DNA of 61,420 nucleotides. Origin: Xylophilus sp. (lineage in GTDB: Bacteria; Pseudomonadota; Gammaproteobacteria; Burkholderiales; Burkholderiaceae_C). The DNA lies in assembly GCA_009914555.1 (NCBI GenBank), contig WNDY01000024.1, positions 1 to 61,420 on the forward strand, given 5' to 3'. Shown one piece after another: positions 1 to 7,768 of the stretch. The first letter of the stretch is position 1. The number at the start of each line of letters is the position of its first letter. The notes beneath the pieces were generated by a model. It was not told where the DNA came from. It saw only the letters and a list, made by a program, of their open reading frames with translations, and did no database searches. The translations under genes were made by a program, and so were the position numbers.

Positions 1-2
1 CC

Positions 3-140
3 GTGGATACTGCCTGCGACTGGACGGGGCCAATCCTTGTCCACGATGGCGACACGCTGTCGGACGCCACGGCCAAGGAAATTCTGGCGTATGACCAGGC
101 CGGCGCCAAGCGCTGCGGGTGGAAACCAAAGGGCAAATAG
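3..140 (+). CDS. Phage lysis-associated protein, Rz1-like, C-terminal part (partial)
   Basis: The frame is open from the first base of the window and ends in TAG at 138-140, giving about 45 residues. It contains an ACDW motif, a PILVHDGD stretch, an ATAKEILAYD segment and a final CGW followed by a basic tail. This resembles the small outer-membrane spanin-like proteins of phage lysis cassettes, in which Cys-Asp-Trp and a terminal Cys-Gly-Trp recur. The start lies outside the window. If correct, the left edge is the lysis end of a prophage that stops just before the tRNA-His fragment at 260-286. The family call rests on a short motif comparison from memory, so confidence is moderate. Confidence 0.5.
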   Translation: MDTACDWTGPILVHDGDTLSDATAKEILAYDQAGAKRCGWKPKGK

Positions 141-259
141 GGGTTGTCCTGGGACAAATCTTGGGACAAATCGGGGGATAGCAGGAGTAAGCGAGTGTGC
201 AAACCCCTGCAAAATCAATGCTTCCAATCCCCCTATATCCCCTCCAATCCCCTATAATT
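141..259. other. Non-coding prophage edge
   Basis: I see no gene here. The stretch has lower GC than the chromosome and repeats the phrases GGGACAAAT and CCCCTATA/CCAATCCCCTAT. It lies between the last phage gene and the tRNA-His scar, as expected for the non-coding arm beside an attachment site. Confidence 0.4.
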
Positions 260-286
260 TGGGTTCGAGTCCCATCAGCCACCCCA
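260..286 (+). repeat. tRNA-His 3'-end fragment (phage/island attachment site)
   Basis: Positions 260-286 match the 3' end of a bacterial tRNA-His: T-arm with TTCGAGT loop (263-269), CAGCCAC acceptor strand (276-282), the His-specific C73 discriminator (283) and CCA (284-286). The rest of the tRNA (D-arm, anticodon arm) is absent upstream, so this is not a functional gene. A tRNA 3' fragment beside phage genes and an integrase remnant is the usual product of site-specific integration, where the element restores the tRNA at one end and leaves a copy of its 3' end at the other. The intact tRNA-His is expected to the left of the window. Confidence 0.8.
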
Positions 287-297
287 CACGGATAAAG

Positions 298-329
298 GCG
301 CTGGTGCTATCAAAAGCCTAGCGCTTTTT
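298..329 (+). terminator. Hairpin plus T-run after the tRNA-His fragment
   Basis: GCGCT (298-302) can pair with AGCGC (320-324), followed directly by TTTTT and a T-rich tail. It sits 12 bases past the CCA, where the native terminator of tRNA-His would lie, and may have stayed with the scar. The stem is short, so the call is tentative. Confidence 0.4.
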
Positions 330-1012
330 GCTTTTTATTCCCACCGTGGGAATATTCTCGTCACAGCGCATCGCGCTTGACAGTCTGTGTTCGGTCATAG
401 ACCCGGGCCGTGGTCTCTCGGTTTTGTGCAGGTCCGGCAGCGTTCCATGCGCCTGCTTGTGCATGGTGACGTAGTAGCTCCGCAGATCATGGAAGGTGAA
501 TCGGTCCTCGGCCGCGATGACCTTTTCCTCCAGCGCCTGCGCCACGCTGCGCTGCCACAGGTCTTGAATCCGAGGGCGCTGTAGGCGTTGTTGTCGCGCG
601 TCGGGAAGACATAGAGACAATCCAGCCCGCGCTCGGCCCGCAGCGCCTTGAGGCGGTCTATGAGCGCCTGCAATCTCGGCGTGATGGCGATGGCCTCGAT
701 GACTTCGCCGCGCAGCTTGCCGCGCTGCTTTGCCCGCGCACGACCTTGGCTGTCTCGTTGATCTGCGGCCACGACAAGTCCAAGAACTCGACCTTGCGGC
801 TACCCGCCAGGCTGCAATACTCGGCCGCCATCCCGATGATCCGGCGCTGGGGAGTCTGCTGCTCCAGCCATGCCAAAAAGCGGGCCAGTACCGCCGGGTC
901 AACTGCCTTCGTGCGGGCCTGCCCCCCATGAGGCTCCACGTCCTTTGTTGCATTCAGGCGACACGCGCCAAGCTTCATCGCGTGGCCGAACAAGCGGGAT
1001 AGCAACGCCTTC
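318..1012 (-). pseudogene. Tyrosine recombinase/phage integrase remnant
   Basis: Three minus-strand frames read in succession give one decayed integrase. From about 1012 to 745 the frame reads a core-domain segment (LARFLAWLEQQTP, EYCSLAGSRKVEFLDLSW). From about 745 to 570 it continues in a second frame (LQALIDRLKALRAERGLDC). From about 560 a third frame contains RFTFHDLRSYYVTMHK, whose HDLR matches the conserved H-x-L-R box of tyrosine recombinases. The final GH...Y catalytic box is missing and the N-terminal part is replaced by the neighbouring gene's 3' end at about 1012. At least two frameshifts and two truncations make it inactive. It points towards the tRNA-His scar, the normal position for an integrase. 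Confidence 0.75.
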
Positions 1013-1342
1013 TCAATGTCCGCTTTTCGCCCCCAACTGTTCAAACAGCACGTCTGCTGCGTCTCGTGCTGCGGTATCGGGTGCGACGATCGTGAGGATA
1101 AGCCTGTCAGCACGCTCATCGAGGTCGAAGTTGAGGAACACGCAGCAAGCCTGCTCGTTGTGGACGAGTTTCCGAACGTCACTACGCGCCGCAGGCTGAT
1201 ACTCAAGCGTCAGTGCAAGATCGCTGCGTCGTGACGACATGAGCGATCTTGCATTGAGGTCGGCTATCCACGCGATCCTTTCCTTGAACGAGCCGGTGTC
1301 CAGCGTGCAGGCGATCGGCGGCGCAGTAGGTATGTCGTTCAT
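1013..1342 (-). CDS. Small Cys-Cys protein divergent from a MerR-type regulator
   Basis: This 109-residue protein starts at the ATG at 1342 with a good ribosome binding site (GGGAG) just before it; an upstream in-frame ATG is less likely because that site would fall inside the coding sequence. It has no signal peptide or membrane segment. The clearest motif is HNEQACCVFLNFDL near residue 70, with adjacent cysteines that could bind a soft metal. Similar small proteins are, as I recall, found beside MerR-type metal regulators, but I know no proven function. It is transcribed away from the MerR gene, from a promoter with the 19-bp spacer typical of MerR control. Its 3' end abuts the integrase remnant, so downstream partners may have been lost. 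Confidence 0.65.
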   Translation of the reverse strand: MNDIPTAPPIACTLDTGSFKERIAWIADLNARSLMSSRRSDLALTLEYQPAARSDVRKLVHNEQACCVFLNFDLDERADRLILTIVAPDTAARDAADVLFEQLGAKSGH

Positions 1343-1395
1343 CTCGTTCTCCCTTGTCTTCATAGCAGCGATCTGTGGCGTTTCCTGCTGGTACA

Positions 1396-1426
1396 GAGAT
1401 ACGACTTCAAGCAACTTCAAGTTCAA
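1396..1426 (-). promoter_or_regulatory. MerR-type promoter with 19-bp spacer
   Basis: Read on the minus strand, TTGAAC (1426-1421) and TATCTC (1401-1396) are separated by exactly 19 bp. MerR-family regulators act on promoters with such over-long spacers. The spacer holds two ACTTGAAG/GCTTGAAG copies. It would drive the Cys-Cys protein gene and lies within the 109-bp gap between it and merR. Confidence 0.6.
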
Positions 1427-1451
1427 GAGGCTATTTTCCGAGGATTCGCAG

Positions 1452-1889
1452 ATGCCTGAATTGAACTTTGGTGAACTCGCCGAACGCACTGGAACGAACA
1501 CGCCGACGATCCGCTACTACGAGGGGATCGGGCTGTTGCCGCGGCCCGACCGCCAGGAGGGCAATCAACGCCGTTATGGCGACGACGCCGTGAAGCGGTT
1601 GACCTTCATTCGGCGCTGCCGGGACTGCGGCTTCTCGATCGAACAGGTACGAACGCTGACGTCGCTCATGCAGGATCGGGACCGATCCTGTTTCGAGGCC
1701 CGGGACTTGGCACACGGGCACTTGAAGGAGGTGCAAGCGAAACTGAAGGAACTGAGGGAGCTTGAGAAGAACATTGCGAGCTTCGTAGAGAGTTGCAACG
1801 TCGCTTATGGGGGCGGCCCAGCCCCCTATTGCATCATCCTGGAAGACGTCGCGTGCGTAAAATCGGTCGCCATGGCGCAAGGTGCCTGA
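1452..1889 (+). CDS. MerR-family metal-responsive transcriptional regulator
   Basis: This 145-residue protein has the MerR N-terminal winged helix (residues 5-75: IRYYEGIGLLPRPDR, then NQRRYGDDAVKRLTFIRRCRDCGFSIEQVRTL), a long dimerisation helix (about 80-118) and a C-terminal metal loop. Cysteines in SCFEARD and in VESCNVAYGGG are 35 residues apart, as are Cys82 and Cys117 of mercury MerR. A third Cys follows after 12 residues (PAPYC), not the 9 of MerR, so the metal may not be mercury. The ATG at 1452 is chosen because MPELNFGELAERTG aligns with family starts; an in-frame start further upstream would run through the divergent promoter. Expected role: repressor/activator of the small gene at 1013-1342. 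Confidence 0.8.
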   Translation: MPELNFGELAERTGTNTPTIRYYEGIGLLPRPDRQEGNQRRYGDDAVKRLTFIRRCRDCGFSIEQVRTLTSLMQDRDRSCFEARDLAHGHLKEVQAKLKELRELEKNIASFVESCNVAYGGGPAPYCIILEDVACVKSVAMAQGA

Positions 1890-1952
1890 ACTAAACCATA
1901 TCGCCTATCGGTTCGTAAGCGACCAATCTTTGCGGCAATCGGCGGCGTCTTC

Positions 1953-2043
<91 letters not shown>

Positions 2044-2084
2044 GGAGCCGGCCATTGTAGCAGCGCTTCGACGCCTTTTCGGCC

Positions 2085-3002
2085 TCACGCGGCAGGCCGG
2101 CTCCCCTGCACCAGCTTCATCGCCGAGCCGATCAGGGCCGAGACCTCGGTCATGTTGCTCGGTACGATCAGCGTGGTCTTGGCGTCGGCCGCCACCTTGC
2201 CGTAGGCTTCGACCGCCTTCTCGGCGACCTTGAGCTGCACCGCCTGGTCGCCGCCGGGCTGGCGGATGGCGGCAGCCACGCGCTCGATGGCCTGGGCGGT
2301 CGCATCGGCCACGGCGGTGATGGCGGCGGCCTCGCCCTGGGCGGCGTTGATCGCGGCCTGCTTCTCGCCCTCGGAGCGGGCGATGAAGGCCTCGCGCTCG
2401 CCGGTGGCGATGTTGATCTGCTCCTGCCGGCGGCCCTCAGATGCGGCGATCAGCGCACGCTTCTCGCGCTCGGCGGTGATCTGGGCCTGCATGGCGCGCA
2501 GGATCTCGCTGGGCGGCGTCAGGTCCTTGATCTCGTAGCGCAGCACCTTCACGCCCCAGTTGAGCGCGGCCTCGTCGATGGCGGCGACCACCTGAGCGTT
2601 GATGATGTCGCGCTCCTCGAAGGTCCTGTCGAGTTCGAGCTTGCCGATCACGCTGCGCAGCGAGGTCTGGGCGAGCTGGGTCACGGCGGTGATGTAGTTC
2701 GACGAGCCGTAGCTCGCGCGCATCGGGTCGGTCACCTGGAAGTACAGGATGCCGTCGACCTGCAGCTGCGTGTTGTCGCGCGTGATGCAGACCTGGCTTG
2801 GCACGTCGAGCGGGATTTCCTTGAGGCTGTGCTTGTAGGCCACGCGGTCGATGAAGGGCATGAGGAAGTTCAGCCCCGGCGTGAGCGTGCCGGCGTACTT
2901 GCCCAGGCGCTCCTTGACCCAGGCGTTCTGCTGGGGCACGACCTTGATCGACTGGCTGACGAAGATTGCGGCGATGACGAAGATGACGATGGCGATTTCC
3001 AT
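2085..3002 (-). CDS. qmcA: SPFH/stomatin-like membrane protease-modulating protein (QmcA family)
   Basis: A 305-residue protein with an N-terminal membrane anchor (residues 1-18, IAIVIFVIAAIFVSQSI), an SPFH/Band-7 domain (about 20-200, with PQQNAWVKERLGKY and a DNTQLQVDGILYFQV segment) and an Ala/Glu/Gln-rich coiled coil (about 195-270). SPFH proteins form large rings on membranes and, as with E. coli QmcA, associate with AAA proteases such as FtsH. It lies downstream of a NfeD-like gene with a 38-bp gap, the common qmcA/ybbJ arrangement. The start at 3002 gives the expected anchor; longer reading would enter nfeD. Confidence 0.9.
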   Translation of the reverse strand: MEIAIVIFVIAAIFVSQSIKVVPQQNAWVKERLGKYAGTLTPGLNFLMPFIDRVAYKHSLKEIPLDVPSQVCITRDNTQLQVDGILYFQVTDPMRASYGSSNYITAVTQLAQTSLRSVIGKLELDRTFEERDIINAQVVAAIDEAALNWGVKVLRYEIKDLTPPSEILRAMQAQITAEREKRALIAASEGRRQEQINIATGEREAFIARSEGEKQAAINAAQGEAAAITAVADATAQAIERVAAAIRQPGGDQAVQLKVAEKAVEAYGKVAADAKTTLIVPSNMTEVSALIGSAMKLVQGSRPAA

Positions 3003-3040
3003 GTTCGTTCCCTCTTTCCTTTCGTGCTTGTGCCCGTGAA

Positions 3041-3466
3041 TCAGAGCTTGTCGACCAGCAGCCGGTTGCCTACGATCTCGCTGACGCGGTGCACGCCGGT
3101 GGAAGGCGCGTTGCCGGGCCGCAGCACCGCCGTCCACTGCGCGCCGCGGTAGCGCACCGGCGCCGTGCCGTCGGCCGCCCAGGCGTCGATGACGACCGAG
3201 GCGCCAACGTCGAGGTTGACGTCCGGGTTGCCCGAAGCCGGCGGTGCGGCCGGCCGACGCCTGCGGATGAAATACCAGGCTGCGACGCCGCCGCCGCCGG
3301 CTGCGGCCGAGATGACGATCTGTACCGCAAGCGCCAAGCCCGCATGTGCTGCCAGCGCACCCACGGCGAAGCCGAGACCCAGGATGAGCAGGTAGAAGGT
3401 GCCGCTCAGAAGCTCGATGGCGATGGCCCCGCCCGCCAGCAGCCACCAGATGGTCGATTGCGCCAT
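3041..3466 (-). CDS. NfeD-like membrane protein
   Basis: A 141-residue protein with hydrophobic segments at about residues 5-65 (IWWLLAGGAIAIELL, FYLLILGLGFAVGALAA, ALAVQIVISAAAG), a basic RRRR turn, and a soluble C-terminal domain of about 65 residues ending in VSEIVGNRLLVDKL, typical of the NfeD OB-fold. NfeD proteins pair with SPFH proteins, here QmcA immediately downstream. The start MAQSTIWW at 3466 has AGGACA and AAGGAC motifs just before it; the longer frame starting at 3529 lacks family-like sequence. The promoter must lie in the 147-bp gap shared with the divergent decarboxylase gene. Confidence 0.85.
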   Translation of the reverse strand: MAQSTIWWLLAGGAIAIELLSGTFYLLILGLGFAVGALAAHAGLALAVQIVISAAAGGGGVAAWYFIRRRRPAAPPASGNPDVNLDVGASVVIDAWAADGTAPVRYRGAQWTAVLRPGNAPSTGVHRVSEIVGNRLLVDKL

Positions 3467-3613
3467 GTCCTTGTGTCCTTCGTATGTCTTGCCCGCGCGA
3501 CATTGTGGGTCATGTGCGGTTTCTTCCAAAGCCGGGAAACCGTTATTCCGTACACTTCGCGGCTATTTGCTTATGGGGCCCGGAAAGGGCCGCCTTTCGC
3601 TCGGAGAGTCCGC

Positions 3614-5968
3614 ATGAAATTCCGCTTCCCCATCGTCATCATCGACGAGGACTTCCGCTCCGAGAACACCTCGGGCCTGGGCATCCGCGCCCTGGCCCAG
3701 GCGATCGAGAGCGAGGGCTTCGAGGTGCTCGGCGCCACGAGCTATGGCGACCTGAGCCAGTTCGCGCAGCAGCAAAGCCGCGCCAGCGCCTTCATCCTGT
3801 CGATCGACGACGAGGAGTTCACCGCCGGCCCCGACCTCGACCCGGCCGTGCTGAACCTGCGCACCTTCATCGCCGAGGTGCGGCGCAAGAACCTCGAGGT
3901 GCCGATCTACATCTACGGCGAGACCAAGACATCGCGCCACATACCGAACGACATCCTGCGCGAGCTGCACGGCTTCATCCACATGTTCGAGGACACGCCG
4001 GAGTTCGTGGCCCGCCACATCATCCGCGAGGCCAGGGCATATTTGGAGAGCGTGCAGCCGCCGTTCTTCAAGGCGCTGCTCGACTATGCGGAAGACGGCT
4101 CCTATTCGTGGCACTGCCCGGGCCATTCGGGCGGCGTGGCCTTCCTCAAGAGTCCGGTCGGCCAGATGTTCCACCAGTTCTTCGGCGAGAACATGCTGCG
4201 CGCCGACGTCTGCAACGCCGTGGAGGAACTGGGCCAGCTGCTCGATCACACCGGCCCGGTGGCCGAGAGCGAGCGCAATGCGGCGCGCATCTTCAACGCG
4301 GATCACTGCTTCTTCGTGACCAACGGCACGAGCACGAGCAACAAGATGGTCTGGCACCACACGGTGGCACCGGGCGACGTGGTGGTGGTGGACCGCAACT
4401 GCCACAAGTCCAACCTGCACGCGATCATCATGACCGGGGCCATCCCTGTGTTCCTGAAGCCCACGCGCAACCACTTCGGCATCATCGGCCCGATCCCGCG
4501 CTCGGAGTTCGACGTGGAGGCGATCAAGGCCAAGATCCGGGCCAATCCGCTGCTCAAGGGCGTGGATGCGGACAAGGTCAAGCCGCGCATCCTCACGCTC
4601 ACGCAGTCGACCTACGACGGCGTGGTCTACAACACCGAGACGATCAAGCAGGCGCTCGACGGCTACGTCGACACGCTGCACTTCGACGAGGCCTGGCTGC
4701 CGCACGCGGCCTTCCATCCGTTCTACGGGCCCTACCACGCGATGGGCAAGAAACGCGCGCGGCCGAAGGAAACGCTGGTCTTCTCGACGCAGTCGACCCA
4801 CAAGCTGCTGGCCGGCATCAGTCAGGCCAGCCACGTGCTGGTGCAGGATTCGCAGCACCGCAAGCTCGACCGGCATCTGTTCAACGAGGCCTATCTGATG
4901 CACACCTCGACCTCGCCGCAGTACGCGATCATCGCGAGCTGCGACGTGGCCGCCGCGATGATGGAGCCGCCCGGCGGCACCGCGCTGGTGGAGGAGAGCA
5001 TCCTCGAAGCGCTGGACTTCCGCCGTGCCATGCGCCAGGTCGCGGCCGAGTTCGGCGAGAACGACTGGTGGTTCACGGTCTGGGGCCCCGAGAAGCTGGC
5101 CGACGAAGGCATCGGCACCGCCGACGACTGGATCATCAAGGGCGAGGAGCGCGACGCCAAGTGGCACGGCTTCGGCACGCTGGCCGACGGCTTCAACATG
5201 CTCGACCCGATCAAGGCGACCATCGTCACGCCGGGCCTGGACATGGACGGCAGCTTCGCCGAGTCGGGCATTCCCGCGAGCATCGTCACCAAGTTCCTGG
5301 CCGAGCACGGCGTGATCGTGGAGAAGACCGGGCTCTACAGCTTCTTCATCATGTTCACCATCGGCATCACCAAGGGCCGCTGGAACACGCTGCTCACCGC
5401 CCTGCAGCAGTTCAAGGACGACTACGAGAAGAACCAGCCGATGTGGCGCATCCTGCCGGAGTTCTGCCAGCAGCACCGGCGCTACGAGCGCATGGGCCTG
5501 AAGGACCTCTGCCAGCACGTGCACACCATGTACGCGGAGTACGACGTCGCGCGCCTGACGACCGAGATGTACCTGAGCGACCTCGAGCCCGCGATGACGC
5601 CGAGCGACGCCTATGCCCACATCGCGCACCGCAAGACCGAGCGTGTGGCCATCGACGAGCTCGAAGGCCGCATCACCACGAGCCTGATCACGCCGTACCC
5701 GCCGGGCATTCCACTGCTGATCCCCGGCGAGGTGTTCAACAGGAAGATCGTCGACTACCTCAAGTTCTCGCGCGAGTTCAGCGCCAAGTGCCCGGGCTTC
5801 GAAACCGACATCCACGGCCTGGTGGAACTGGAGGACGAGAACGGCCACGTGCGCTACTACGCCGACTGCGTGGCCCGCCCCGGCCGCAGGACGGACGAGC
5901 GCGATCCGCCCAAGGCCGAGGAACTGGTCGAGGTCGGCAACGACGGTCCCTACGGCCGCAAGGTGTGA
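3614..5968 (+). CDS. Biodegradative-type Orn/Lys/Arg decarboxylase
   Basis: A 784-residue PLP enzyme of the group III amino acid decarboxylase family. The N-terminal receiver-like wing domain (about 1-140) starts FRFPIVIIDEDFRSENTSG, followed by the PLP-binding core, in which STHKLLAG places the Schiff-base lysine at Lys397, and a C-terminal domain ending PGIPLLIPGE. The reaction is decarboxylation of lysine, arginine or ornithine to a polyamine precursor with use of a proton, contributing to acid tolerance or polyamine supply; the substrate cannot be told from sequence alone. Length is slightly above the usual 710-760. Start ATG 3614 follows CGGAGAG. A CDF transporter gene overlaps its stop codon, suggesting co-translation. 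Confidence 0.92.
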   Translation: MKFRFPIVIIDEDFRSENTSGLGIRALAQAIESEGFEVLGATSYGDLSQFAQQQSRASAFILSIDDEEFTAGPDLDPAVLNLRTFIAEVRRKNLEVPIYIYGETKTSRHIPNDILRELHGFIHMFEDTPEFVARHIIREARAYLESVQPPFFKALLDYAEDGSYSWHCPGHSGGVAFLKSPVGQMFHQFFGENMLRADVCNAVEELGQLLDHTGPVAESERNAARIFNADHCFFVTNGTSTSNKMVWHHTVAPGDVVVVDRNCHKSNLHAIIMTGAIPVFLKPTRNHFGIIGPIPRSEFDVEAIKAKIRANPLLKGVDADKVKPRILTLTQSTYDGVVYNTETIKQALDGYVDTLHFDEAWLPHAAFHPFYGPYHAMGKKRARPKETLVFSTQSTHKLLAGISQASHVLVQDSQHRKLDRHLFNEAYLMHTSTSPQYAIIASCDVAAAMMEPPGGTALVEESILEALDFRRAMRQVAAEFGENDWWFTVWGPEKLADEGIGTADDWIIKGEERDAKWHGFGTLADGFNMLDPIKATIVTPGLDMDGSFAESGIPASIVTKFLAEHGVIVEKTGLYSFFIMFTIGITKGRWNTLLTALQQFKDDYEKNQPMWRILPEFCQQHRRYERMGLKDLCQHVHTMYAEYDVARLTTEMYLSDLEPAMTPSDAYAHIAHRKTERVAIDELEGRITTSLITPYPPGIPLLIPGEVFNRKIVDYLKFSREFSAKCPGFETDIHGLVELEDENGHVRYYADCVARPGRRTDERDPPKAEELVEVGNDGPYGRKV

Positions 5969-6849
5969 CCGCGCCGGCGCCGCGGCGGCTGCTGCAGGTG
6001 TCGATCGCCGTCGCGGTCGCCACCATCGCGCTCAAGACGGCCGCGTGGTACGTCACCGGATCGGTCGGACTGCTGTCCGATGCGATGGAGTCCTTCGTCA
6101 ACCTGGCCAGCGCCACCTTCGCGCTGGCCATGGTGGCCGTGGCCGAGCGGCCGGCCGACGAGGACCATCCGTTCGGCCATTCCAAGGCCGAATACTTTTC
6201 CTCCGGCTTCGAAGGCATCCTGATCCTGGGTGCGGCCATCGCCATCATCGGCGCGGCCGTGCTGCGCCTGCGCGAACCGCAGCCGCTGGAGCAGGTGGGC
6301 TGGGGCCTGGCGCTGTCGGTGCTGAGCTCGGCCCTCAACGGCGGGCTGGCCGGGGTGATGCTGCGCGCGGCCAGGGCGCAGCGTTCGATCGCGCTGGAGG
6401 CCGACGCGCACCACCTGTTCACCGACGTATGGACCTCCGCCGGCGTGGTCGTCGGCATCGGCGCCGTGGGGCTCACGGGATGGCTGTGGCTGGACCCGGT
6501 GGTCGCCATTGGCGTGGCGCTCAACATCGTCTGGGTCGGAGGCCGGCTCATCTGGCGCTCGTCGCAGGGCCTGATGGACGAGGCCGTGGAGCCCGAGGCA
6601 CAGGCGGCGATCACGGATGTATTGGAGCGGCTGGCCGTAGCGCCGGTGCGCTTCGATCACCTGCGCACGCGCCGCGCGGGACAGCGGCTGTTCGCCGACC
6701 TGCACATGCACGTGCCGGCAAACTGGACGCTGGGGGAGGCCGCGGCACGCCGCGCCGCGGTGGAGCAGGCCCTGATCGACGCGGTGCCGGGCCTGCGGGC
6801 CAGCATTCAGTTGTTACCGAGCGATGCCGAAGTCGTGGCGCAGCCCTGA
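5965..6849 (+). CDS. Cation diffusion facilitator (CDF) family metal transporter
   Basis: A 294-residue inner-membrane protein with about six hydrophobic helices and a cytoplasmic C-terminal domain (about 205-290, FDHLRTRRAGQRLFADLHMHV). CDF signatures are visible: SVGLLSDAMESFVNL in TM2, HPFGHSKAEYFSS in the first cytoplasmic loop, and HHLFTDVWTS in TM5 supplying an H-x3-D pair. Family members export Zn, Fe, Mn, Co or Cd in exchange for protons; the metal cannot be assigned. The GTG at 5965 overlaps the decarboxylase TGA (GTGA), so translation is probably coupled. It is convergent with fabI across a large hairpin at 6877-6910. Confidence 0.88.
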   Translation: MTAPAPRRLLQVSIAVAVATIALKTAAWYVTGSVGLLSDAMESFVNLASATFALAMVAVAERPADEDHPFGHSKAEYFSSGFEGILILGAAIAIIGAAVLRLREPQPLEQVGWGLALSVLSSALNGGLAGVMLRAARAQRSIALEADAHHLFTDVWTSAGVVVGIGAVGLTGWLWLDPVVAIGVALNIVWVGGRLIWRSSQGLMDEAVEPEAQAAITDVLERLAVAPVRFDHLRTRRAGQRLFADLHMHVPANWTLGEAAARRAAVEQALIDAVPGLRASIQLLPSDAEVVAQP

Positions 6850-6860
6850 GGTTTTGGATA

Positions 6861-6925
6861 CTGGAGGGGGGTAGGTGGCTGAAGCCGGCGGATTTTGCCG
6901 GCCTGCAGCCTATACTCCCCTATCG
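6861..6925. repeat. GGGGTATA-bracketed hairpin repeat; likely bidirectional terminator
   Basis: A GGGGGGTA box (6866-6873) and an inverted TATACTCCCC box (6911-6920) enclose a hairpin: GGCTG-AA-GCCGGC (6877-6889) pairs with GCCGGC-CTG-CAGCC (6897-6910) around the loop GGATTTT. It lies between the convergent CDF and fabI genes. Related bracketed elements occur elsewhere in the window (see findings). Confidence 0.75.
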
Positions 6926-6929
6926 GTCA

Positions 6930-7721
6930 TCAGCCGATGCTATCCCGGCTGATGCCGCCGGTCTGGCTGAAGCCGCCGTCCACGTAGAGAATCTCGGCCG
7001 TGACGCCGCTGGCCAGGTCGCTGAGCAGGAAGGCGGCGGCGTTGCCCACGTCGTCGATCGTCACGTTGCGGCGCAGCGGCGAGGCGCTGGCCACGGTGCC
7101 CAGCAGCTTGCCGAAGTCCTTGATGCCGCTGGCGGCCAGGGTCTTGATCGGGCCGGCGCTGATGCCGTTGGCGCGGATGCCCTTGGGGCCCAGCGATTCG
7201 GCCAGGTAGCGCACGCTGGCTTCGAGACTGGCCTTGGCCAGGCCCATCGTGTTGTAGTTGGGCACCGCGCGCAGGGCGCCCAGGTAGCTCAGCGTCAGCA
7301 CCGAGGCGCCAACGTTCAGATAGGGCAGGGCGGCCTTGGCCAGCGCCGGGAAGCTGTAGGCGCTGATGTCGTGGGCGATGCGGAACGATTCGCGCGACAG
7401 GCCGTCGAGGAAGTCGCCGGCGATGGCCTCGCGCGGCGCGAAGCCGATGCTGTGCACGAAGCCGTCGAACTTCGGCCACGCCTGGCCCAGGTCGGCGAAC
7501 AGCTTCTCGATCTGGGCGTCGTCGCCGACATCGCAGTCGAACACCAGCGTCGAATCGAATTCGGCCGCGAACTCGGTGATGCGGTCCTTGAAGCGCTCGC
7601 CCACGTAGCTGAAGGCCAGCTCGGCGCCCTGCGCATGGGCGGCCTTCGCGATGCCGTAGGCGATGGAGCGGTTGGACAGCACGCCGGTGATCAGCAGCTT
7701 CTTGCCTGTCAGGAATCCCAT
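6930..7721 (-). CDS. fabI: Enoyl-[acyl-carrier-protein] reductase (NADH)
   Basis: A 263-residue short-chain dehydrogenase-fold enzyme that performs the last reduction of each fatty acid elongation cycle, enoyl-ACP to acyl-ACP with NADH. The sequence begins [20 protein letters not shown] with the FabI-type nucleotide loop. The catalytic residues are in register with E. coli FabI: Tyr146, Tyr156 and Lys163, in [21 protein letters not shown]. Length is normal. The start at 7721 is 47 bases from the divergent yejA start, so both promoters share a very short region. No fatty acid synthesis genes are adjacent. Confidence 0.96.
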   Translation of the reverse strand: MGFLTGKKLLITGVLSNRSIAYGIAKAAHAQGAELAFSYVGERFKDRITEFAAEFDSTLVFDCDVGDDAQIEKLFADLGQAWPKFDGFVHSIGFAPREAIAGDFLDGLSRESFRIAHDISAYSFPALAKAALPYLNVGASVLTLSYLGALRAVPNYNTMGLAKASLEASVRYLAESLGPKGIRANGISAGPIKTLAASGIKDFGKLLGTVASASPLRRNVTIDDVGNAAAFLLSDLASGVTAEILYVDGGFSQTGGISRDSIG

Positions 7722-7768
7722 ATAAGTTCTTTCGGAATTTCGTGGATCGGATCGCGCAGAATTGTCGC

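Noticed and set aside
37..321. 94-codon open frame at the left edge
   Set aside because: It crosses the tRNA-His scar and uses a different frame from the phage lysis gene; its composition does not look like a protein.
3563..5848. 761-codon open frame opposite the decarboxylase gene
   Set aside because: Shadow frame rich in His, Arg, Asp and Val; the plus strand has the PLP motif and family length.
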